A program made the position numbers and the translations under genes. This document shows positions 47,251 through 59,306 of a stretch of DNA of 64,000 nucleotides, one piece after another (position 1 is the stretch's first letter; each line of letters begins with the position of its first letter). Location: positions 744,001-808,000 of the forward strand of contig JAACJP010000008.1 in NCBI GenBank assembly GCA_013368375.1, in the 5' to 3' direction. This stretch comes from Tricholomella constricta. Lineage: Eukaryota > Basidiomycota > Agaricomycetes > Agaricales > Lyophyllaceae. The notes under the pieces were generated by a model. The model was not told the DNA's origin. It did no database searches and saw only the letters and a list, made by a program, of their open reading frames with translations.

Positions 47251-47909
47251 CTGTTCACTATCTGTCTGATTCATCCTGGACTAGTTGGTTTATTATCTAT
47301 TTGTTTTTTTTTCTTATTATCCGGACAACTACTTACATTGTTGTATGTATGTACTCAATTAGAATTGTTCGAACGACGCATTATACATGCAGTCAAAATT
47401 CTGATTCGAGGAGGCAATTAAACTGTCCCAAGACTAGTACTGAGCTCGACGAGCATGTATAACCTCATGGAATTGTTCAGGAATGGAAAACGTAACCCAA
47501 ATCGATGCAACACGGGTAACAATCAACCTAAGAACCAATTCAAGCGGAAGACATGCATATGAGAGGGGTCGAGTGGGAGGTGAAGGGTGGGATGCAGTGG
47601 TGAAATGTCAGATGCCAACTAATGCGGAACTATGCGTGGTACTAAGTATGCGACGGGATACAGGGTATCGTGGGATGAGGGATGAGGGATAAGAGCATGT
47701 AGTGAAATGCGTGTGGTGTACGATACGTGGTGGATGATTGGGAAGAGTTCGACTTCAAAAGATCGAAGATGCTGTGGATGGGGAGAGATATGCAGTCCGA
47801 GGTGGGTGGTACGGCTGCTCAAAGCCGGGTGGTGCGAAAGGGAAAAGGAGGAGCGACAAAAAGAGAAATCATAGGAGATATGGTGAGAAGATATGGGAGG
47901 GTTGGACAT
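47251..47909. other. Convergent 3' region, no gene seen
   Basis: Lies between the stop codons of the Zn2Cys6 regulator and the CENPB-type protein. AT-rich near 47300-47340 with a T run. No conserved coding sequence was recognised. Confidence 0.5.
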
Positions 47910-49868
47910 TCATGCCTGGGTGCTTCGATCGAAGGGAATGTTGTTTGCCTCCTGGAACAGGGCATACCTAATCGTATTCAACGTTCGACGCTCCTCAGGT
48001 AGCAGAAGGTCCCGCCGGGCGGTATCGATGAAAGTAATGAGGGTGTTCATAGCAGCTTCAGCGTCCTCCATAGTCGGAAGAGCGGCAGGTGCAGGAGGAT
48101 CAGGGTGATAGTACACAGCTTGATTAATGTACTGCGTTTGTTGGACGGCATGCTCGGATTCGGGCGCATGGGAGGAGAGACGATCATGTACAGCCGGTGA
48201 TGGTTCGATCGCGTGCTGCGCGGACAGCGGCGACTGGGACATGGGCTGCGTGGGCGAAACACCATTGCTATGGTCCGCCCAGGCAGTCTGCACCCTCATC
48301 GATTGAGGTACGGACATGTGGTGTTCGCCCGCCGGTGGGCACTCCTGATCCTCTGTCCCTGGAGAGCCTTGTGAATCCATGTCATCATCGTGATGAGGCG
48401 ATGTGGCGTTTATGTCACAGTCGTCGGTGCGACCGGTGAAGGCAGGGTTCAAGGGAGAAAGGACAGAGTCCCGGGAACCATCCACCAGGATACGAGCGGT
48501 GGTTGCCTGCTCATGGCCAAGCCATGCTCCGCCGCGAATATTATGTCTTGATTTGAAATTTTCGACCCACCCAGAGCTCGCCTTGAATTTTTCCTCGGCG
48601 ATGTGAAGTCGTCTGGCGGTCTCCTTCGCCCGAGCACGGATGGAGTTGTCAGTGATCGGGGTCTTTTTCTGTGTACAGTCCTCGAGCCATTTCTCAAGCT
48701 CATCTTCAATTTCGGGGAATTTTGACGGTCTGAAGGATCGCAGTCAGCATCACTAGCGATCGTGAGGAAGGTTTGCCTTACCTGTGCTTTGCAACGCGAT
48801 CGCCTTGATTATCTGGAGTGTTTAACCATTTGTGTTTGTGCTTTAGGATTTTACTGATCGTGCTTCGCTCGACCTTGAACACCACAGCGATATCCTCCTG
48901 TCTGGCGTTCGGATGGTCACTGTGGTAAATACAGATATTTTTGCGCGCGTTATTATCGAGACGCTGCTTCTTCTGCTTGGGTTTGGATCCAGCAATGTTC
49001 GGTAACGAGTTACTCGTCGGACGTGGGTACGGTGAGAATGCATGCGACGCTGGAGCCGATGCGGAAGAAACAGACGTGAGCGCAGATACGCAGCTAAGAG
49101 CCGGAGAGGGTGCTCGATGGTTGTTCGAAGTTGAGCCCGACGAAGTCCGCGAGTGACCATACACATGGTAGGGATAGGATGGCGACGTCATGGACGTAGG
49201 GGTCATAGGATGATAGTTTGGGGACTGAAGCGGCACAGGCAGGGAACTTGCAGTATTCAGGGATAGTCGATCACGTTGGAACTGTGCGGAGTCCTCATTG
49301 TTAGGCGTGTGCAAACGTGTTGTCCCTTGATAGAGACCTCCGTTGAGTCGCTGAGGGTTTTAGCATATTAGAATCAATACGGGAAGAAATGAAGCTCGAA
49401 ACACACCGGTGGATGAACCTGATCTGTCCTGTGGAAATGCTGATGCAACGACCCTCGGCGCCCCAGACTTTTTTGTTCCATCTGAGCACGTTGCCGACGG
49501 GTCATAACACGACTCGGGCCGACCCTGGACTCGACCTGGCTGAATTGCGAGAGCAAGCTGTCGTTTGAAGGGCTCATATGAACAGATGGCGACTGAGGAT
49601 GCGTGGCGTATTGTTCGGAGTGCTGTGAGTAGGCCGGTGAAGCGTTGGACGGTGCTGGTGAAGGGTACTCCAAATCCGGCGGTCGGTCTTGGAGAGGAAA
49701 CATCGAGGGCGAGGGTCCAGGCGTCAGGGAAACTGCATGGCCAGAGATGCGAGCATGATGCCATGAGGAGTCGTTCACGGACGCGTGTAGCTGATTTGCG
49801 GCGGCTGTTGATGAATTAAGCTGTGTTATCGGGGAATAGACTGCAAAACTCTGTGTAGAGGAATCCAT
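47910..49868 (-). CDS. HTH CENPB-type DNA-binding protein
   Basis: Three exons. The N-terminal part is Ser/Pro/Gln-rich (MDSSTQSFAVYSPITQLNSS). The middle has a helix-turn-helix with ARKNICIYHSDHPNARQEDI and VFKVERSTISKILKHKHKWL, then a second CENPB/Tc5-type helix domain: PEIEDELEKWLEDCTQKKTP and SGWVENFKSRHNIRGGAW. The remainder is low-complexity and ends EEANNIPFDRSTQA. These paired domains are the DNA-binding part of pogo/Tc1-like transposases, CENP-B and the S. pombe Abp1/Cbh proteins. No DDE nuclease domain is present, so it looks like a domesticated DNA-binding protein. DNA target and role (centromere, origin or promoter binding) are unknown. Confidence 0.85.
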
Positions 49869-50210
49869 GGGCGTGATTCCAGTGAGTATGGGTAAATGTA
49901 GGGAAGAAAAGGAGGGGTGAGGAGGAAAGGAGCCAGCAGAGCCAGCTGGCTTATAAGGAGGACGCCCTGGAATTCCGAGTCTGTTCTCCGTCGACGCGAT
50001 CTTCCGTTTTCGGCAACAACTTGCCCGTCACCTGTCACGTTCTTGTCCTTTTTTGTTTTCTCACTATCCTTGTACTTTGCCGCCACACATTATCTCAACT
50101 GCCAGTATTGCCCTCGTCCTTGCCCACCCTGACGCTGAAACATACATCTTGGCCTTCACTGTTCAATTGCTGTTGCTTTGGCGCTCTGATTCAGTACAGC
50201 CGGAATCCAA

Positions 50211-50679
50211 CTACGTGCTCCCTGAATCATTACCTATCATCCATGAGGCCTCGATCTGGCCGTCTTCTTCTGCTATTGGGGTCCCTGCCATTGGTTTACA
50301 TCCAATCCTCCTGTTAAAGAACAACTCTATGGGAGTCGGTTCCGGGTTCATTTTTAAACCGGCTTGAACCGCTGTTCGATTCAGTTTTGGCTGTTGACAT
50401 TCCGGGATGAAATATTTGAAAGATACATCATCTAAACGAATTTCTCCATGTCTCTCCATCTAGTCCGTCAATCCACTTGAACTTCAACGAAGCATTTGGT
50501 TCAATCTGGAACCTGGCCTCGGAAATTAATTTCTCATGTTGGCGACCTGCCATGATCGCGCCGAGATCTCTCCCAAGACAGGCCCTATCGATGGCGCTAT
50601 AGCTGAGTTCAATCAACGAGAGGTTCTTTTCCATGGCTCGCTGTTCGCGAACCAGATTTTTGCGAGAGCCTCGCGTCAA
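50211..50679 (-). pseudogene. Possible broken gene fragment
   Basis: Two overlapping minus-strand frames read like continuous protein: NLVREQRAMEKNLSLIELSY through LKFKWIDGLDGE, then in another frame RLDDVSFKYFIPECQQPKLN. No GT donor lies between them to explain the change of frame, so a frameshift in a former gene is one explanation. I recognise no family, and chance cannot be excluded. Confidence 0.2.
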
Positions 50680-51188
50680 TGTGGACTCGTGGTGGGTCCT
50701 CTAGAAGGGTTGTTGCATCTGGGTGTTTTTCTCCATCTGTCGATTGGCCTCGTTTTCTGCCACAGAACGTTGAACATTACTTCCCCTTACTTAGCAATGT
50801 TTTCTCTAGGTTTCTAGAACATTTACGATCTCTTTCTAATAAAGTAGGTCAACACACCAGCAATGCGGTACCCCACATGACTCGACAGTTCTTCTGTCAA
50901 GCCGGAGGACTGAGGGCTGATCCCTGGCTCGGAAGCAAATGAGAAGAGCTATCAGCACATTCGGCTTGGTACCCACAGACCTTGGAGCCTGTTCATATCC
51001 AGTGCTTCGTGCGTCGCATAACAAATCCCCCATCCGAAGTCAACATCCATCAAAACGAGGCAACCTCAGCCAATGACGCTGGTAAAGCATATCCACACGC
51101 ACTCTCGCACGGCTACTCGAAGCTCCCAAACCTTGAGCATCTAGATCCCGCACGTTGTTGGAACCTAAGTTGGACGATCGCTAAACTT

Positions 51189-51434
51189 TCGCATTCCACC
51201 GTCTCTTCTCTATCGGGCCTCGTGCACTGGGCATAGCTCTTGCGCGCTTGAAGGACGCATGTTACGTGGCCTTCCCAAGTTTGGTGGGAGCTCTCGGCCA
51301 TGATGAGAATTTGCAATTCAGTGAAAGCCCCCTTTATCTCGCTGCGTTATTTGCGGACCGAGCTCTTTATTTCCGCCACCCTCAGTGCAAGCCGTACTAT
51401 GTACGTACCCGCGAACTAGGCAGACCTCTATAGG
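51189..51434 (+). pseudogene. Coding-like fragment of unknown family
   Basis: Between a TAA and a TAG codon the frame reads FHRLFSIGPRALGIALARLK and continues DACYVAFPSLVGALGHDENL to YYVRTRELGRPL. The composition is protein-like, but no start codon, partner exon or homologue was found. It may be one exon of a lineage-specific gene or a relic. Confidence 0.2.
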
Positions 51435-52967
51435 CATGGAAGGATCGGGCCATCAAGCAGAGGGAAGAGATACGACAAGTCATCTGGCACAATTCATATC
51501 CCTCGTCCTGATGACCTTCTCCTTTGGCCTTCTAATGAACCGAGCAACTACTTAGTGAGCTAACTATGCGAGGTCAGGTGGATCTGCCACCTTTGGTTCG
51601 TCCGGCTTCTTACTGAATCATCCTAGATGGACAGACAGGCGACGCGCAGCCGGAACCGCACCCGCCGAAATATATTCTGCAGTCATGTTTCTATATTTTC
51701 CTTGCGTCTGCAAACTTGTGGTAGAAAGCCGCCGTATTCCGTGTTGTGCACCTACATTGAATTCAAGGGAAGAGTTCAAACGGGCATTCGCTTGATAGAG
51801 TTTTGGTACAGCGAGCCCGAGATTTCTCGGAATCTGAGGGTATAATGATGCCTCGATTGATGATCGGTCAAGATCCTGCGGCCGAAATGGTCAACGATTA
51901 TTCAAAGAGCCACCAGGGACAGAAACTTCAGACCCTACTATTGATGTACATACTTATACCGCATCCCTGTCTCCCAGGATCTACGCCACGAGGCAGACAG
52001 AAGCCCACACCGTACCGTAAGTTCGTTGACGGTAAACCCATTAAGGGACGCTCTTCCAGCAAGTTCAAATTGGATCGATAAAATCCACCTGACAGTTAGA
52101 AAGCAGGGCGATTTCAAAGGGTGCTGCGTTGATTATCGATTGATTCTGCACCCGTTCTGTGTATTGATACCCTGGTTTAGTGCGCGCATCGAGAAATTGG
52201 CTTCTGAAGGCCAATGGAAATTGTACACGAGCCCACAAACCAAAGTTCCGATATTATCCAGCGTCTGCGAATTTATAGCTTGACAGTATTCGCATAAAGT
52301 AAGACAGCGAGGGGCTCTTGGATTTGCACCCTAGAAATCCGTGTATTACATCCGAGGCGAGTATGTCAGACCTTCAGGTTTGAATATTCGCAAAGCGGAA
52401 TGCCGGCGGATTCAAGTAAATAGCAGGACGCGATGCAGTATTCACTGCGTGTGCCAGCACGAGTCGCGATTTGAGCCAGAATTGCTTTAACGCCCACATA
52501 GGAACGTCTGGTGCTTCTTTAAACGACTTCAAAGGAAATTTTTCGAAACTATATGGAAGACTGGCAGTGATGGCTTTCGAACGTTATATGATTTACCATG
52601 GCCACCGGCTTGCAATCATAGCGCCAAGCATTAAGGAAGAAAAGATAATCACCATCGTGACCATATGAGGCAATTTCAGGAACGCCTGACGTCATATTCG
52701 CTGAGTACGAATGTTCCGGAACCAATCGGCACCTGGGCCGGCAAGAGTCTTTGAAGTTATCATGCACGACGTTCTGCCACTATCGAACGCGACCAGGAAG
52801 GACTGCCGCAACGCCCATCCAAATATTCGACGATCCATCGTGAAAAGACGCTGTATTTACGGTCCTTCGGTCATTGTCGGAGATACACAACATAGCCTTC
52901 GGGACCAAGCGGAAGTTGAACAAGTATAAGATCTGAGTCAATTCCGAGCCCAAGTATCTTTCATATC

Positions 52968-54668
52968 ATGTTCAAGTCTGCCATATCTACTGCAGCGCCT
53001 TTGCAGCGCCGCACTCTCTTATGCTCGAGGACTGTGGTCATCGCCTCACCTCTGTGCCGCCGATCATTCATGACCAATGGCATCCGCCGTAATGCACTTA
53101 CTGATAAGTCTGCCCATGCTGCCTCGGTTGGGCCTCATAAACGTGAGTCACAAAGACAATATTCAGCATCAATCAACTTCAACTAATAATATGTATTCAT
53201 GCAGAGGATCTGCCGAAGTCATCGTCACAGGCTCCACTCACCCATCCCGACGCCGTGAGCACAGTACCTACTATGGTTCGCGGTGACTGGGTGCTGTTTC
53301 ACCCTGTTTATACTCAAGAAGAGCTCAAAGCTGTCGAGGTACCACTTTCGGAATAAGTACTCCACTACTAGGTCTTAATATTCCTTACAGGTACTTCATC
53401 ACGAGGCCAAAACGTTTTCCGACAAATTGGCGGCCGGTCTCGTCAAGTTCGCGCGTTCACTCTTCGACTTGGCTTCTGGATATAAACACGTTACAGTCCC
53501 TCCCAATGAGAAGATGACCGTGCAGGAACTTAGAGCTGCTGGCTATTTATTGGATGATCGCGCGTGGCTTAATGTACGTTGAAACGGGCTGGTGTGCAAA
53601 ATGAAGCTTACATGTGCGTAGCGTATTCTCTTTCTAGAAAGTGTTGCTGGTGTACCGGGAATGGTGGCAGCCACTTTACGGCACCTGACGAGCCTCCGCC
53701 TCATGGTGAGTTTGATTTTCGATAGCGGTATGGAACTACTTATTGAGGCTTAACAGCGCAGAGACAGTGGATGGTTAGTACATACATGAATTTCACCGCG
53801 CGAATCCTCTCTTATACTCACCACACAGGATACATACATGTCTCGAAGAAGCAGAGAACGAACGAATGCATTTAATGTGGGTTAGCCCTCCTCATTTCTG
53901 CTTGAGATTGAAATTTTACATGGTCGCCGCTCTTCCAGGACATTCATGACGCTTAGGAAACCTTCTCTCTTCTTCCGAGCGATGGTTCTCGGCGCGCAAG
54001 GAGTGTTTTATAACCTCTTCTGTAAGCCTCTTGGCTTTTTGCTGCGGAAGACTCTTCCTGATCCTTGATAGTTTTGTCTTATATTATATCCCCTCGAACG
54101 TGCCATCGCTTCGTGGGTCATCTCGAGGAAGAGGCCGTGTTGACATAGTAAGCCTGCCGCCATGGAAATCATATTATGCCATGTCTCATCCTTTCTTTAG
54201 CACAAGGTGTATCCAAGACTTGGAGGCTGGGCGCATCCCGGAGTGGTGAGTCATATCACACTTCTACCCGAGCCGTTTCTTATGCCTGGTGTTCTGAAAC
54301 TACAGGACGAACGAGCCTGCTCCTGAGATTGCGATTGATTACTGGCGTCTGCCACCCGATGCCAAACTCTTAGACGTCATGTACGCCGTGCGGTCTGACG
54401 AGAGCACGCATAGATTTGTCAACCACAGTCTCGCCAACCTGGACCCAAATACTGACGTCAATCCTTTTGCTCTGCGGGAGCCTGACATGCACGTGAAAGG
54501 GAAGAAGATCGCGTGAGTACTTCATCTACCCTTTGGAGTCCTAAGGGGCACTAAGGTCTTGCTTTTAGTTTTGATAGAGCTGAGGCAGAGAAGTACGTGA
54601 AGGAGTCGCATGCACTGATGGAGAAGAAGACCGATGAAGCATTGCGATCAGAAAAGAATGCGCAATAG
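52968..54668 (+). CDS. AOX1: Alternative oxidase
   Basis: Cyanide-resistant ubiquinol oxidase on the matrix face of the inner mitochondrial membrane. The N terminus (MFKSAISTAAPLQRRTLLCS) is a mitochondrial presequence. Di-iron ligand motifs are present in order: FLESVAGVPGMVAATLRHL, CLEEAENERMHLM, HRFVGHLEEEAVLTY and DESTHRFVNHSLANL. Other family blocks are PEIAIDYWRLPPDAK and DWVLFHPVYTQEELKAVEV. About nine exons with introns near 50-60 bp; the LEEEAV exon starts near 54080 and splices by GTAAGC to CTTTAG. The protein ends EALRSEKNAQ. Expression is often induced by respiratory stress in fungi; no regulatory site was identified. Confidence 0.94.
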
Positions 54669-54996
54669 ACGAGTTTGTAGACACGGTAGACGGTTGGAAG
54701 AAAGGGAACTGGCTGTAATGTTAATGTATCATACACACCCCACTTAATCGCATTTGTATCACCTACATTCACCATTAGTATCTATCATACTTGCATACAA
54801 AACTGAACTTACTATTGAGGTCGCAAAACCATCAGCTATGGTTAGGGTACCGATCATGAGATCAGCCGCTATAGCCGAGGTGACAGGCGTCATCGAATCG
54901 TCCTTCCACTTGTAAACTCGCCATTCGTCCGCTCTTGCGTCCACTCCTTTACTCGCACAGCTATGTTCTGGTGCTCAATTTGAAAACTATCGGTCC
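54669..54996. other. Intergenic region between AOX and the PH-domain gene
   Basis: This short stretch holds the AOX 3' end and the promoter of the next gene on the same strand. No coding sequence was seen. Confidence 0.6.
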
Positions 54997-57900
54997 ATGG
55001 CTTCACATCACCCTCCCCCCTCCATTGCGGTTTCTGCACCCGACGACACACCTCCTGACCCTAGACATCATGACGCACACCGCAGAGTCTTTGTCGGGCC
55101 CATGCCGGAGAGGGTCATTTCTCAGACCGAGGCACATATCCAGAAGAAGAAGGAGAAACGGGGCATATTCCGCTCCGTTTCCGCCAATGAGCCCTGGGAT
55201 GACATTCCTGAAATAATCAAGCAGAATGCTTTCAGCTTCTTTATACGCGAGGGAGGACGGCCAGAAGACTGGGGAGAGGACGAGGAGCGTACTGTTGTGG
55301 AGGAGATGTTCCGACGGTGGATGAGCAGCGAATGGGGTAACATCTGGCGCCACAGACGACAGAAGAAGGCCGCTGCCCAGAATCGCCAGACGAGCCACTG
55401 GGTTGGTGGCAGCTTCGAAATCGGTCGCTTCTTGGGCATAAACATTCTGCGAGAAACGGAAAGTACCAGAGAACGGCTCTCGATGGCCAGTGGCTCAGCG
55501 CGGAGAATATCTACTACGGACACTCACGACAGACCTCCTGTCACCGGCTCTTCGACAGGGCATGAAACCTTCATTACGGCTCCCTCTACCTCTAATCTTA
55601 TACCACCGATATCTCGTCTGAAACCTGATCCTGGACATTCTGAGATGGGCAACTCCAATTCTATAGTAGGCTCTCTTCTCGGATCCTCGAGCACCTCTCT
55701 TTTACGCCCAGCGCTTGAGCGAATCAACGAAGAAAGCTCGAAGGCACGCACAGAGGTCGTCTCTCGCCCCACCTTCAAACCACCATCATTCGCCGCTCTC
55801 AGTGACAGCGTCGTACCAGCAGACCGGAAGGGCAAAGCGAGACTCGTCCATTACGCCGATATATCCCATGAGGAGACACCTGCACCTCCTTCGGAAGTCC
55901 TGGAGAGAACAGGACATGAATCACTGCAAGATACCAGCGCCGGAGCGACAGCGGCCGCCGTTCCAGAATCTCCTTCGCCACCAAGCCTAGACTGGGGCGA
56001 CGTCGTGATGAGAGGTAGTAACCGCTCTACTACACGTCAGAGGCTGTTTTATTGATTTCTGAGCAGATAGGATGCTCGTCCGAACGTGCTATACAAAGTC
56101 TGAAATAATCAGCCCCTACTTTGATGAGGTACAGAATCGGACGACAAAGGATCTTCTCGAAGCGGACTGGGGCGAATATATGGTCGCCTGGCGTAAGGAC
56201 CGGATCGAGCTCTACTCTGATTATGTAGGAGTTCCACCTCTGTCAGGTTTCAATTTGCTGATTCCTTCCCTCGCTTTAGCTCCTCCCAGGCAAGGAATGG
56301 CTTACTGGCCACAAAGACCTCGCATTTGTTATCCCCCTCGGATCGTCCAGGACTAAGCTATCGCTATACTCCTTTGTCGACCTCACATTCTGTCTGACAT
56401 GTAAACCCACGAAACCCGTCCGTGACAGTTCCAGATCACGCTGGTTTTTCAACAGGGCGAAAGAGGGCACCAATATATTCATTTTCAAGGTCAAGAGCCG
56501 CTCGCGGGCGTACGATTGGACCTGGCAATTATGGTGACTATCGTAGCCATTCTCACACAGCTGTTGTATTCATGTGCCATAAGGCGGCAGCTCGGAGGAG
56601 AATTGCCCACCAGTATCGAAGTGCGAAATCCGCGAATGGACACCAGAGTCAAGATTGACATCCCATTAGCGGACACGGACCGGCTGTCCCGAGTCTTCAG
56701 TCGCGAAAACGCCATTGCATTGTGTGTGAATGCGCTTCGCTCCGTCCCGGATTGGAACAATCTCATCGAACGCGAGATAGTGGAAGGGAAGTCACTAGAG
56801 CTTGCGTGGCGCGCGGATACGAACCTGGATTGGATTTGGCTCAACGACGACATCGAAGGGGAGGAACGACGGTGGGCTGTCCTGTGTGGACTAGCATTGA
56901 AACAGGTCAGGGATTTCGTGCACTGTTACCGGAGCTGTATTGACGTGTGATTGGCCCAGTCAACGCGGCCTGCCGTGCTTGAGATTCGTCTTGCCGAGCA
57001 CTACCCGACGCATATTCATCTTAAGAATGGGAGCCGCCTACACGAACCTCCTGCGGTTGAGGGCTACGTCGTGCGCATTCGACCGAACTCACAGGCGAGG
57101 CAAAACTTGTATCTCTCCACGCATGACTGCAATCTCTTTGTGATGACTCCCAACCACGCATACCCACCTGCGCCCCCAGGTCTTGCAAATAATCTTGGCG
57201 ACATCGAGTCGTACGCCAAAGCACTTCGGAAGAGCGAGGTGCAGCGAGGCGCGATGCAGATAATGAACGCAATTGGCGTCAATGATCTTCGGACTATCCT
57301 GCTGATCCGGAGAGCATCTCATCCAGTGCCAGAACCTATACACAAGGAGGTTAATAAAAGCCAGGAGTCAGATATTTGGTTCAGCATATGGTCGCTGTCG
57401 GAGGAGAGGACGCCGGACGACGATGAGGATGAAGGGGGTGAAGAGGGATTGAGTAAGACGGAGGACAAACATCGGGTGAGGATGCGTCGGTCTTTTGAGC
57501 TCCTCCTTACCACAGGGCGTGTGGTGCGATTCGAAGTAAGGTCCTCCTCCTGTAACACCGGTCTTCGGCTTATCGGAATACCAGACCCATTCTTGCCGTG
57601 TGGCTGTCGAGTGGATCGAGCGCCTTCGCGCTCTTGTCCTTTACTGGAAACAGAGACATCGGATCGATGCGAAGGAGGAAATGGACCTTGCCCAGAGTCG
57701 GCGACCTCGCTTGACTCCCCTCACACGTGTTGCACACGTTGACGACTGTGAATTCCCCCCAGAAGCGCCCCCTGATACATCTGCGCCAATGCCAGCTTTG
57801 GGGTCTCTGTACAGTTGGTGTGTACTCGATGGGTGTAAGCCAATCGTCAAAGGCGGTAAGGTTTATGTCAGGAAAGGCTTGTATGGCCAGTACAAGTGCG

Positions 57901-58435
57901 TCTGTCTATCTCACAATAGCCAAAGCGTCATACTAAATTCCATTCAAAAAGATTGGTTCAACTCTTCCTGGCAGCTGGACACCTTACGCAATTTCGTATA
58001 ATACCCAAGACCTCCTTACACGCATCCATGCGTATGAGGACTAATCTGGTCGATGCGTATGTCTGCTCTGGCTATCTGGCCGCCATGGCCCTTCCGAAGG
58101 GCCAATACCACGCGAATGCGAATGCGGACCCCCGGCGATATCAAGATGGCCTGGAAACGGACGACCCCGAGGAGGACATGCTTTTCATGGTGTGGTACCG
58201 CCCACAGGGAACCATGATGGAGCAGCCGGACGAGACGGATGAGCCACATACAGCGTCGCCGAAAAGCGTGCCAGCGCTATCAGCGAAGCGAAAGCTGCTG
58301 GTGTTCCGGACAAGGAGTAAGCTGGAGCGCGATGCGTGGTGCTGGGCGCTAAATTGCGAAATTGAGAAGCTTGCGAGATCGCAGAAGGACCGGGAGGCGA
58401 AGTTGAGGGAGACTGGGAGCTTGATGTCCTTATGA
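54997..58435 (+). CDS. Spo71/Mug56-like PH-domain protein
   Basis: Large spliced gene of roughly 1000 residues. The first exon starts MASHHPPPSIAVSAPDDTPP and holds RRVFVGPMPERVISQ, FFIREGGRPEDWGEDEERTV and MFRRWMSSEWGNIWRHRRQK, resembling the N-terminal domain of the Spo71/Mug56 sporulation family. A disordered Ser/Pro-rich linker follows. PH-like segments come next: DWGEYMVAWRKDRIELYSDY, ELPTSIEVRNPRMDTRVKID and LEIRLAEHYPTHIHLKNGSR. The C-terminal part has RTILLIRRASHP and RKLLVFRTRSKLERDAWCWA. An intron of 56 bp near 56908-56963 joins ALKQ to STRPAVLE. Yeast relatives act on the prospore membrane; a role in basidiospores is inference. Confidence 0.7.
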
Positions 58436-58559
58436 ATTATCACATTGATACCCTTGCTGAATCGTTTATTATAGTACGGCCTTGGATAATAGTATACCCG
58501 GAGCATTTGCATTAGGACGAGGTTGACTGGGATGTGTATAAACGTATCTCTGTATTCTT

Positions 58560-59165
58560 TTACTTTTTGGGCTTCTTCGCTCTGTGGATGGTTTAGTGTG
58601 GGATTGGAAAGAATGAACTTGCAGACTCACCCGTATCTACTTCGTGCTGTCGCACGATTAACGACACCACCGAAGTCCATTGCTCCTCGAACAATCTTAT
58701 AACTGCAGAGGTGCATCAGAATCACCAGGCAAGGACGGTATCGCATAGTTAAACGCACCCAACACCAGGAAGATCCTGTGCACGTCCACCTCGGATAAGA
58801 ACCACACTGTGCTCCTGAAGATTGTGGCCTTCTCCCTGGATGTACGCCTGGAGCGTCTTGCCTGTCGTCAATTTCACGCGAGCGACTTTTCGTTTGGCGG
58901 AGTTCGGCTTCTTGGGTTTGGCGATGAAAATTTGCGAGCAGACGCCTTTGCGCTGCGGGGCACCGTTGAGCAGCGGAGACTTGGACTTGATAATCTTCTG
59001 TGGCTTTTTCCGCCGCATCGCCTGGTTCATGGTGACCCATGTGGAGGGTGTCGGGTGAAAGGATCGAAACTGAAGGAGGGGATTTATGGGCGTTGCAAGT
59101 GCATTACGCGAGAATGCAGGTGCCCATAGGGGTGTTCGAGCACAGGCCCGGAGTGCGGAGAACAT
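58560..59165 (-). CDS. MRPS12: Mitochondrial ribosomal protein uS12m
   Basis: Small-subunit mitoribosomal protein at the decoding centre. The presequence [20 protein letters not shown] is followed by [18 protein letters not shown], then [40 protein letters not shown] and [20 protein letters not shown]. Two introns split the C terminus: [20 protein letters not shown] lies on a middle exon and the final exon adds AKKPKK. The conserved KPNSAKRK and [11 protein letters not shown] loops are intact. The gene is divergent from NSE2, 142 bp apart, and the two probably share promoter sequence. Confidence 0.95.
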
Positions 59166-59306
59166 GGAGACTTGCCAGAAACCAGCACAGAGCGGCGACG
59201 TCGACGTTCGGAAGACAATTGATGGCTTAGCTAAGGATGGTGTTGCCAAACAAAGAACGCGCCTGTGGCTGAACTCTGGGCACTTACAGCTTGTCACCGT
59301 CTCCCA

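Larger units (their letters stand above)
49869..52967. other. 3-kb gene-poor stretch with coding-like fragments
   Basis: The left end holds the promoter of the CENPB-type gene and the right end that of the alternative oxidase gene. In between I find no conserved gene, tRNA or long repeat. Two stretches read like protein but are short and broken (see 50211-50679 and 51189-51434). The region may be a decayed gene pair or contain lineage-specific genes that I cannot join. Confidence 0.5.
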
